Origin: Candidatus Faecousia faecipullorum
GTDB taxonomy: Bacteria > Bacillota > Clostridia > Oscillospirales > Oscillospiraceae
NCBI GenBank assembly: GCA_018710805.1
Contig: DVJG01000220.1
Location: 1 to 10,724, forward strand
Direction: 5' to 3'
DNA: 10,724 nt
This document shows, in pieces, positions 1 to 5,521 of the stretch. The notes beneath the pieces were generated by a model that saw only the letters and a program-made list of their open reading frames with translations, had not been told where the DNA came from and made no database searches. The position numbers and the translations under genes were made by a program. Position 1 is the stretch's first letter. Each line of letters starts with the position of its first letter.

Positions 1-95
1 ATATGACCCGACCGGGTACGGTCATGGAAGAAATGCATCGGATTTTTACGGGAACCGCCCCAGAGAAAATGGCATTTCTCTACCAGTTAAAATAA
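1..95 (+). CDS. C-terminal end of a probable ABC transporter substrate-binding protein (5' truncated)
   Basis: An open frame enters from the left edge and stops at the TAA at 93-95. The visible tail contains RPGTVMEEMHRIF followed by KMAFLYQLK. This resembles the last helix and C-terminus of periplasmic-binding-protein-type (FepB/BtuF class) substrate-binding lipoproteins of Clostridia, but only about 30 residues are available, so the family call is tentative. Only 52 bp separate it from the CbiK-like lipoprotein gene, with no obvious terminator between, so the two are probably co-transcribed. A binding protein here would supply the component missing from the permease/ATPase operon on the opposite strand. 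It could instead be the tail of an unrelated protein. Confidence 0.4.
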   Translation, partial: MTRPGTVMEEMHRIFTGTAPEKMAFLYQLK

Positions 96-147
96 GATGA
101 TTTTCCGGCGATACAGCCTGAAAAATAAAAAATTTGGAGGAATCAAC

Positions 148-1737
148 ATGAAAAAAAAACTAGCACTGCTGCTGGCTGCCGTTATGCTGACGAGTATGCT
201 GACCGCCTGCGGCACCAATGGCGAGACCCAAGCCCCCAGCGAAACCAAAGCCCCAGAGACCACCCCCACTGAGCCGGAGTCTGAGCTGTCTGACGAAGAA
301 CTGGCTGCCCATGTGGCCGAGCTCATCGACACCATTTATGTGCAGAAGCGCACTGACGAGACGGACGCACAGTGCGCTGCCGCCAAGGAAGCCTGGGACG
401 CTCTGACGGAGGAGCAGAAGCTTCTGGTGGAAGGCAAGTACGCTGACTATGACTACTTCGGACGGGACACCGGCGACGCCTCCCTGGACGACCCCCGGAA
501 CCAGGATGACATTGGGGAAAACGAGATTCTGGTGGTCTCCTTCGGCACCAGCTTCAATAGCAGCCGTGTGGCAGACCTGAAAGGTATTGAGGATGCTCTG
601 GCTGCCGCCTTCCCTCAGTGGTCCATTCGCCGGGCCTTCACCTCACAGATCATTATCAACCACATCCAGGCCCGTGACAACGAATTCATCGACAACATGG
701 ACCAGGCCCTGGAGCGTGCCGTGGCAAACGGTGTGAAGAACCTGGTGGTTCAGCCCACCCATCTGATGCACGGTGCTGAGTACGATGAAATGTGCGAAGC
801 CATCGACGCCCGCCGTGATCAGTTTGAGACCGTGCGGATTGCCGAGCCTCTGCTGGGACCTGTAGGCACTGATGCCACCGTCATCAATGCAGACAAGCAG
901 GCCGTTGCACAGTATGTGGTGGCCGACGCCGTTGCCAATGCCGGATACGCTTCCCTGGACGAAGCTGCCGCAGACGGTGCCGCTTTTGTCCTTATGGGCC
1001 ACGGCACTTCCCACAACGCCAAGGTCACCTACAGCCAGATGACCACCCAGATGGCCACTCTCGGCTATGACAACGTGTTTATCGGCACTGTGGAAGGCGA
1101 GCCTGAGGAGACAGCCGTTGAACATGTAATGGAAGCCGTTGCCGCTGGCGGTTACAGTAAAGTCGTTCTCCGTCCCCTGATGGTGGTGGCCGGTGACCAT
1201 GCAGAAAACGACATGGCCGGTGACGATGAGGATTCCTGGAAGCGTTTGTTCCTGGCGTCCGGAAAGTTTGAAAGCGTGGATTGCCAGATTTCCGGCCTCG
1301 GCAGCATTGCCGCTGTGCAGCAGCTCTATGTTGCCCACACCGCCGAAGCCATCTGCGGAACGCTGGAAGACGGCGTTTATACCGTGGACTTCAACACCGA
1401 CAGCGCTATGTTCCATGTCAGCGAAGCCTGCGACGGCAAGGGCACCCTGACGGTTGAAAACGGCGTTATGACCCTCCACGTGTCTCTCAGCGGAACCGGG
1501 TACCTCACCGTCTTCCCCGGTCTGGCTGCCGATGCAGAAAAGCATCCCGAGGGTTTGATTGAACACACTGTGGACACCGTGACCTATCCCGACGGACTGA
1601 CCGAGGAAGTTCATGGCTTCGACATTCCCGTTCCTTACATCGGCGCAGACTTTGACCTGGCTACCCTGGGTAAGAAGGGCACCTGGTATGACCACAGAAT
1701 CAGCGTTTCCAATCCTCTTCCGGTGGAAAACAGCTGA
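148..1737 (+). CDS. cbiK: Lipoprotein with CbiK-type sirohydrochlorin cobaltochelatase domain and extra C-terminal domain
   Basis: The 529-residue product has a lipoprotein signal peptide: a KKK start, a hydrophobic stretch and lipobox LTAC with the lipidated Cys at residue 21. A Thr/Pro/Glu-rich linker (about 22-50) and a short helical region (51-105) follow. Residues 125-400 match CbiK anaerobic cobalt chelatases: LVVSFGTSF at 128-136, PTHLMHG at 203-209, MGHGTSH at 283-289, TVEGEP at 314-319 and VAGDHAENDM at 347-356. By spacing, His285, Glu316 and His351 correspond to the two His and one Glu metal-site residues of CbiK. Residues about 408-525 form an additional, probably beta-rich domain of unknown role. 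The start at 148 is chosen because TTTGGAGG precedes it at 133-140 and the signal peptide begins there; the frame stays open to an ATG at 97 with no RBS. Known CbiK enzymes insert Co2+ (or Fe2+) into sirohydrochlorin in the cytoplasm, so an exported, anchored form suggests a role in metal or tetrapyrrole handling at the cell surface (inference). Confidence 0.85.
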   Translation: MKKKLALLLAAVMLTSMLTACGTNGETQAPSETKAPETTPTEPESELSDEELAAHVAELIDTIYVQKRTDETDAQCAAAKEAWDALTEEQKLLVEGKYADYDYFGRDTGDASLDDPRNQDDIGENEILVVSFGTSFNSSRVADLKGIEDALAAAFPQWSIRRAFTSQIIINHIQARDNEFIDNMDQALERAVANGVKNLVVQPTHLMHGAEYDEMCEAIDARRDQFETVRIAEPLLGPVGTDATVINADKQAVAQYVVADAVANAGYASLDEAAADGAAFVLMGHGTSHNAKVTYSQMTTQMATLGYDNVFIGTVEGEPEETAVEHVMEAVAAGGYSKVVLRPLMVVAGDHAENDMAGDDEDSWKRLFLASGKFESVDCQISGLGSIAAVQQLYVAHTAEAICGTLEDGVYTVDFNTDSAMFHVSEACDGKGTLTVENGVMTLHVSLSGTGYLTVFPGLAADAEKHPEGLIEHTVDTVTYPDGLTEEVHGFDIPVPYIGADFDLATLGKKGTWYDHRISVSNPLPVENS

Positions 1738-1890
1738 TTGACCCGTTTATCCTTCCTCAGGTTCTGAGCATTGCCTAAATACAAGGTATTTGCGGCGTCT
1801 GCCAGGATAGGAAACCGCCCCAGCGGCTGTGCAGGAGTGATGACCTGCTTCAGTTTGGTGCTGCGCCTGCCCCCTTGGCACGGCATCCCG

Positions 1891-1924
1891 CTGCCATGGT
1901 GGGATGGATATCCCACCATGGCAG
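1891..1924. repeat. Perfect 14-bp inverted repeat with a 6-nt loop
   Basis: CTGCCATGGTGGGA (1891-1904) is followed by TGGATA and then by its exact reverse complement (1911-1924). No T-run follows on either strand, so it is not a standard intrinsic terminator. It could be a processing or stability hairpin for the 3' end of either convergent transcript, or part of a REP/MITE-like dispersed repeat. Confidence 0.75.
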
Positions 1925-1968
1925 GGCGCTTCTCCCCTGGAAGAAGCAAAAGAACCGACCATAATAGC

Positions 1969-2004
1969 TCCCCGCCCGGCCTGCGCTGACAGACTGGGCG
2001 GGGA
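1969..2004. terminator. Probable bidirectional terminator between convergent operons
   Basis: TCCCCGCCC (1969-1977) pairs perfectly with GGGCGGGGA (1996-2004), giving a 9-bp GC-rich stem with an 18-nt loop. On the + strand it is followed by TTATTTATAG, a moderately U-rich tail. On the - strand it starts 4 nt after the stop codon of the ABC ATPase gene and is followed by GCTATTATGG. The position between two converging genes supports a shared terminator; the tails are weaker than in a canonical T-run. Confidence 0.6.
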
Positions 2005-2008
2005 TTAT

Positions 2009-3118
2009 TTATAGTTCTTCGGGGTGATGAAATATGGGAATTTGGGCATCCTTTGCCAGCTCCAGCAGCCGCCCATTGCAGGCATTGAACGGACCTATGG
2101 GGCAATGGGTATCCAGCACGGCGCCGATTTGCTTCATGGTGTGAAAAGCCTCTTTAACTATGGCCTCTGGAATGGGGGAAAATGCCGGAGCCACAAGTGC
2201 AGCCGATGCCAGATCTCTGGCAACCTGGGTGTCAATCTCATTTTCAAACAGAATGCCTGCGGCAAAGGGAATCTGCCACTTTTGCAGCTGACGATAGATC
2301 GGAATCCCATATCCTCCGCCGCCAAGCACAAAGACCCGCGGAGCCCCTTCCGGCTTGGACAGTTCCACACTGCCGAAAATGGGGTTGTAGCTTCCTTTTT
2401 CCATATCGTACAGGCGATTGGCATTGGTCCCACCCAAAAGCTCCTCCGGATCGCCAAAAAGGGAGAGGCGGTCTCCTTTCACGCACAGCAGCTTGTCGGA
2501 AATCTTGCAGGCCAGGTCGATTTCGTGGAGGGACAGAATAATGGTGGTGCCCTTCTCCCGGGCCAGCTTCCGAAGAATTTCCAGGAATTCCACCTTGTAT
2601 CGGATATCCAGATACGCCGTAGGTTCATCCAGGACAATAATCTCTGTATCCTGGCAGATGGCTCTGGCAAGCAGAATGCGCTGCTTCTGTCCGTCACTCA
2701 AGGTTCCGAAGTCCTGTCCGGACAGCTCCTCCCCATGAACCAGGGCCAGCGCCTCTTCCACCTTCTGCCGGTCCTCCTCGGTGAGCTTGCCAATGGCATT
2801 GGTGTGGGGATAGCGGCCCATGGCCACCAGCTCCTGGCAGGTCATCAGCTCCGGATGAATGCGGTCTGTCAGCACCACCGCCAAATGGGTTGCCATTTCC
2901 TTGGCAGACCAGCGGTGCATATCCCGGTCCTGGACGTACACACTTCCGCTGATTGCGCGAAGGTGCCGGGTAATGGATTTGAGAATGGTGGATTTGCCCG
3001 CACCATTGGGTCCCACCAGGGTCAATATCTTTCCTTTTTCAATGCGGATATTAATATCGTGAATCAGAATATTCCCATGATACCCTACGGAAAGCTCCTT
3101 TGTTTCCAGATAGCTCAT
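2009..3118 (-). CDS. ABC transporter ATP-binding protein (FepC/BtuD type) with C-terminal extension
   Basis: The 369-residue ATPase energises import through the adjacent FecCD-type permease. Visible motifs are Walker A GPNGAGKST (36-44), signature LSDGQ (140-144, with Asp in place of the usual second Gly-side residue of LSGGQ), Walker B IIVLDEP (160-166, catalytic Glu165) and the H-loop His198 in LSLHE. The segment ELVAMGRYPH (96-105) is typical of iron-siderophore/heme/cobalamin importer ATPases. The Q-loop position reads VVLTDR rather than containing Gln. The ABC domain ends near residue 255. A further stretch of about 110 residues begins with FVLGGGGYG (263-271) and looks like a small Rossmann-type alpha/beta domain, whose function I do not recognise. 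The start at 3118 is chosen because its ATG overlaps the permease stop (ATGA), with AAAGGGG upstream; the frame continues upstream only as a shadow of the permease gene. Corrinoid specificity is inferred from the riboswitch upstream. Confidence 0.88.
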   Translation of the reverse strand: MSYLETKELSVGYHGNILIHDINIRIEKGKILTLVGPNGAGKSTILKSITRHLRAISGSVYVQDRDMHRWSAKEMATHLAVVLTDRIHPELMTCQELVAMGRYPHTNAIGKLTEEDRQKVEEALALVHGEELSGQDFGTLSDGQKQRILLARAICQDTEIIVLDEPTAYLDIRYKVEFLEILRKLAREKGTTIILSLHEIDLACKISDKLLCVKGDRLSLFGDPEELLGGTNANRLYDMEKGSYNPIFGSVELSKPEGAPRVFVLGGGGYGIPIYRQLQKWQIPFAAGILFENEIDTQVARDLASAALVAPAFSPIPEAIVKEAFHTMKQIGAVLDTHCPIGPFNACNGRLLELAKDAQIPIFHHPEEL

Positions 3119-4173
3119 TGCCTTTGCCCCTTTCTCGTTGCCATCATGTAGATCACCACCGGCGCTCCGAATACAGAGGTGACCGTGCTGATTGCCAGCT
3201 CCATGGGAGAAAATGCTGTCCTCGCCAGAAGGTCGCAGTAGATGCAGAAAACCGCACCAGTCAGAAAGGACATGGGAATCACCACGGCAGGGCGGGAGGT
3301 TTTCAGAAGGCTTTTGGTAATATGGGGAATGGCTATGCCTACAAAGGAAATGGGCCCTGCAAAAGCCGTCACACAGCCGGACAGCAAACTGGACAGCAGA
3401 ATCAGACTTACCCGGAAGGTTTTCACATGGATACCCAGGCTCTGTGCATAGCCTTCTCCCAGTGCGTAGGCCCCAATGGGCTTGGACAAAAGCCATGCCA
3501 GTCCCGTGGCCAGAAAGCAGATTGCCGCAGAATACCCAACGGCACTCCAACTGGCACCGGAAAAGCTGCCCATGGACCAGGTGGTGAGGTTGGCGATATT
3601 CTGGTCATCCGCAAAGGTGATGCAGAAGTCCGTGACCGCTCCGCAGATGTAGCTGACCATAATGCCGATGACCAGCAGCATGGACATATTCTGCACTTTC
3701 TGCGCAAACAGCAGCACCAGTCCCGTCACCAAAAGAGAGCCTATAAAAGCCGCCAGAACCATGACCATGGTATTCATAGACGCAATACTGGGCAGCAGGA
3801 ATATCATGGTAATGCCCACAATCATCTTTGCCCCGGAAGAAATACCCAGCACAAAGGGTCCGGCAATGGGGTTGCGGAAAAAGGATTGGAGCAGGAAACC
3901 AGAAACCGCCAGAGCGCCGCCTAAAATTGCTGCCAGCAGCATACGAGGCAGACGAATGCTGAAGAGAATTCGCACATTGGTGGAACTGGTCAAAAACGTC
4001 TCAAACGCGGAATCTTTTCTCAGCAGCAGCCAAATTCCCTGCCACAGGTCAGAAAAAATCTGGGATACCGGAATCTGCACAGCTCCGATATTCACATTCA
4101 GGATCAGTCCCAGCATCAGCAGCGCCCACATAAGCACAGCGCTGAAGGTAATGCGGAAGGAGGAAAAACGCAT
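3115..4173 (-). CDS. FecCD/BtuC-family ABC transporter permease, probably corrinoid importer
   Basis: The 352-residue hydrophobic protein has the multi-helix pattern of type II importers for B12, heme and siderophores. Family hallmarks are RLPRMLLAAILGGALAVSG followed by QSFFRNPIAGPFVLGISSGA in the N-terminal half, and the FVGIAIPHITK segment, which in this family contacts the ATPase, in the C-terminal part. The start at 4173 is supported by AAAGGAG (4185-4179 on the - strand) 5 nt upstream and by a hydrophobic first helix starting soon after MRFSSFRITF; the open frame extending to 4266 runs through the leader terminator and is not used. The stop overlaps the ATPase start by 4 bp, so the two are translationally coupled. 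No binding protein gene lies on this strand; the one ending at position 95 on the + strand may serve. Substrate (cobalamin or another corrinoid rather than iron or heme) is inferred from the leader. Confidence 0.9.
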   Translation of the reverse strand: MRFSSFRITFSAVLMWALLMLGLILNVNIGAVQIPVSQIFSDLWQGIWLLLRKDSAFETFLTSSTNVRILFSIRLPRMLLAAILGGALAVSGFLLQSFFRNPIAGPFVLGISSGAKMIVGITMIFLLPSIASMNTMVMVLAAFIGSLLVTGLVLLFAQKVQNMSMLLVIGIMVSYICGAVTDFCITFADDQNIANLTTWSMGSFSGASWSAVGYSAAICFLATGLAWLLSKPIGAYALGEGYAQSLGIHVKTFRVSLILLSSLLSGCVTAFAGPISFVGIAIPHITKSLLKTSRPAVVIPMSFLTGAVFCIYCDLLARTAFSPMELAISTVTSVFGAPVVIYMMATRKGQRQ

Positions 4174-4193
4174 ACAAGCTCCTTTCGCGGCAT

Positions 4194-4220
4194 AAAAAAG
4201 CCGCACAGAAATCTGTGCGG
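4194..4220 (-). terminator. Intrinsic terminator in the leader of the permease operon (attenuator)
   Basis: Read on the - strand, CCGCACAG (4220-4213), a 4-nt loop and CTGTGCGG (4208-4201) form a perfect 8-bp stem followed by C and six T residues (4199-4194). It lies downstream of the riboswitch-like fold and ends 20 nt before the permease start codon. This is the expected position of an expression platform that stops transcription when ligand is bound. Confidence 0.85.
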
Positions 4221-4233
4221 AAAGCAAGCGTAC

Positions 4234-4348
4234 CCCATCGGTTTCGGCAATGGGATCATTGACCACGACCTGACTTATCTCCCCAAAGGAGCTTTACAGT
4301 GACCGACTCGTGGGCTTCTCAGCCCTTTCCGTGGCCTGCTTCCGCAGG
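4234..4348 (-). promoter_or_regulatory. Cobalamin riboswitch (B12 element), inferred from fold
   Basis: Read on the - strand, elements occur in the order of a compact cobalamin aptamer: hairpin CCTGC-GGAA-GCAGG (4348-4335); GGCCAC (4336-4331), which can pair with GUGGUC (4266-4261); GGAAA then hairpin GGGCTGAGAAGCCC (4325-4312); the CACUGUAA-type segment (4301-4294); hairpin CUCC-UUUGG-GGAG (4291-4279); and the B12-box-like AAGUCAGG (4276-4269). Then comes a 7-bp hairpin CCCAUUG/CGAUGGG (4254-4234) with loop CCGAAAC. Its CCGAA can base-pair with the UUUGG loop (one G-U wobble), matching the L5-L13 kissing interaction of this class. The B12 box departs from consensus in its second half. Position, gene type and the terminator that follows all agree with repression of corrinoid uptake by bound cobalamin. 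Not confirmed by a covariance model. Confidence 0.75.
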
Positions 4349-4364
4349 AATTGTTTTGTTTTAT

Positions 4365-4392
4365 ATTATAGCACACTTATCGAAAAAAGCAA
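4365..4392 (-). promoter_or_regulatory. Promoter of the riboswitch-permease-ATPase operon
   Basis: On the - strand, TTGCTT (4392-4387) and a perfect TATAAT (4370-4365) are separated by 16 bp. Transcription would start around 4358, just upstream of the riboswitch-like fold. The -35 box is weak. Confidence 0.6.
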
Positions 4393-4450
4393 ATATAATA
4401 CACCATTTACGCCCCTTCTCAAAAAATTTTTTAAAAGTCAAATATGCTTC

Positions 4451-4479
4451 TTGACAATCCGCCTTCTAATTGATATAAT
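4451..4479 (+). promoter_or_regulatory. Strong sigma-A type promoter of the mdh-fumC-hdr operon
   Basis: TTGACA (4451-4456) and TATAAT (4474-4479) both match consensus exactly with an optimal 17-bp spacer, in an AT-rich context with A6T6 (4421-4432) just upstream. Expected start is near 4487, giving a 5' UTR of about 90 nt before the mdh ATG. An imperfect dyad overlaps the -10 box and a 7-bp inverted repeat TTTAATC/GATTAAA (4479-4485, 4500-4506) spans the start region, a possible repressor site. Confidence 0.8.
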
Positions 4480-4575
4480 TTAATCGATAAGGAAATATTG
4501 ATTAAAAATTTTCCTGATAGTTCTTTTTCTGCATGTCCGTCCGTCCACATCCCGTTTGGTAAAGGAGTAGTTACT

Positions 4576-5520
4576 ATGAGTAAAATTACCGTCATCGGTG
4601 CCGGAAGTGTCGGCTCCACCATCGCCAACGACCTGATGATCCAGGGCATTGCCTCGGAAATCGTCATGATCGACATCAACAAGGTCAAAGCCTTCGGCGA
4701 GGCCATGGATATCTACCAAGGCGCTCCCTTCTTCTCCCCCACCATTGTCCGCTCCGGCGACTATGACGATGCCAAGGATTCCGACATCGTCATCATCACC
4801 TCTGGCCTGCCGAGAAAAGCCGGACAGTCCCGGCTGGAGCTGGCCCAGACCAATGTGGACATTCTCAAGGACATCACCTCCCAGATTGTCCCCGTGGCCC
4901 CCAAGGCCATCTATGTGCTGGTATCGAACCCGGTGGACATTCTGACCTATGTGTTCCACAAAATTTCCGGCCTGCCGGAGAAACAGATCATCGGCTCCGG
5001 CACCATTCTGGACACCAGCCGCCTACAGTCCGAGCTTGCCAAACGCTTCTATATCAGCGCCAAGAACGTCCACGCCCACGTCTACGGCGAGCACGGAGAT
5101 TCCTCCTTCGTGCCCTGGTCCCTGGTTCACATTGCCAATAACCACATCGACGTCTACAAGGCCAATTCTCCCGACCATGACCGGATCCGCTGGAATCAGG
5201 ACTACGAAGAAGTGGAGCAGTACGTGAAGACCTCCGGCGGCCAGGTTATTAAGGCCAAGGGCGCCACCTTCTACGCCGTGGCCATGTCCGTGTGCCATCT
5301 GTGCAAGTGCCTGCAAAACACCGCAGGTACCGCCCTCACCGTGTCCACCATGATGCACGGCGAATACGGCGTGGACGACGTGTGCCTTTCCACCCTGGTG
5401 CTGGTGGATAAGAGCGGCGTTCGCGGCAAGATTCTCAACCACCTCACCGATGAGGAAGTGGCGAAATTGCAGCTGAGTGCCAGCAAGCTGAAAGAAATCA
5501 TTAAGGGATTGGAGATTTAA
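4576..5520 (+). CDS. mdh: LDH-fold NAD-dependent dehydrogenase, probably malate dehydrogenase
   Basis: The 314-residue protein belongs to the lactate/malate dehydrogenase family: NAD site GAGSVG (8-13) with Asp33 at the end of beta-2 favouring NAD over NADP, SNPVDIL (117-123), catalytic Asp146 and substrate-binding Arg149 in GTILDTSR, and catalytic His173 in GEHGD. Overall it is closest to bacterial L-lactate dehydrogenases. However, the specificity position (Gln102 of LDH, in the mobile loop) is Arg80 in GLPRKAGQSR, the residue that selects the dicarboxylate oxaloacetate/malate. The Arg173 that binds fructose-1,6-bisphosphate in allosteric LDHs is Gln151. Direct linkage to fumarase, starting 1 bp after the stop, supports oxaloacetate + NADH <-> malate + NAD. 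The start is set by AAAGGAG at 4561-4567, 8 nt before the ATG. Automated pipelines may name it L-lactate dehydrogenase; biochemical specificity remains an inference. Confidence 0.85.
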   Translation: MSKITVIGAGSVGSTIANDLMIQGIASEIVMIDINKVKAFGEAMDIYQGAPFFSPTIVRSGDYDDAKDSDIVIITSGLPRKAGQSRLELAQTNVDILKDITSQIVPVAPKAIYVLVSNPVDILTYVFHKISGLPEKQIIGSGTILDTSRLQSELAKRFYISAKNVHAHVYGEHGDSSFVPWSLVHIANNHIDVYKANSPDHDRIRWNQDYEEVEQYVKTSGGQVIKAKGATFYAVAMSVCHLCKCLQNTAGTALTVSTMMHGEYGVDDVCLSTLVLVDKSGVRGKILNHLTDEEVAKLQLSASKLKEIIKGLEI

Positions 5521-5521
5521 T

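Larger units (their letters stand above)
1738..2008. other. Convergent intergenic region without a supported gene
   Basis: This 271-bp gap lies between the 3' ends of the CbiK-like gene (+) and the ABC ATPase gene (-). It holds a small dyad (CTCAG-GTT-CTGAG, 1756-1768), a short AT dyad (1777-1791), a perfect 14-bp hairpin (1891-1924) and a GC-rich terminator-like hairpin (1969-2004). Short open frames occur on both strands but none has a convincing RBS or a recognisable domain. The high GC content and strong hairpin would also fit a dispersed non-coding repeat, which cannot be tested from one copy. Confidence 0.6.

Noticed and set aside
97..147. Upstream extension of the CbiK-like protein to an ATG at 97
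   Set aside because: No RBS before 97, and it would place 17 residues ahead of a clean lipoprotein signal peptide that has TTTGGAGG 7 nt before its own ATG.
643..1695. Long - strand open frame opposite the CbiK-like gene
   Set aside because: No recognisable domain; composition typical of an antisense shadow of a GC-rich gene.
1635..2105. Short - strand frame containing GRFPILADAANTLYLGNAQ in the convergent gap
   Set aside because: Looks somewhat protein-like, but it overlaps the 3' ends of both flanking genes, has no RBS and matches no family I can name; kept only as part of the possible repeat region.
2024..3151. 375-codon + strand open frame opposite the ABC ATPase
   Set aside because: Mirrors the ATPase gene, whose motifs are unambiguous; no domain of its own.
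3119..3550. N-terminal extension of the ABC ATPase up to 3550 on the - strand
   Set aside because: It runs through the permease gene in another frame; the ABC domain begins at MSYLETKELS at 3118.
4420..4433. A6T6 palindrome as a terminator
   Set aside because: Lies between two divergent promoters and lacks a GC stem; more likely an UP-element-like or bent AT tract.
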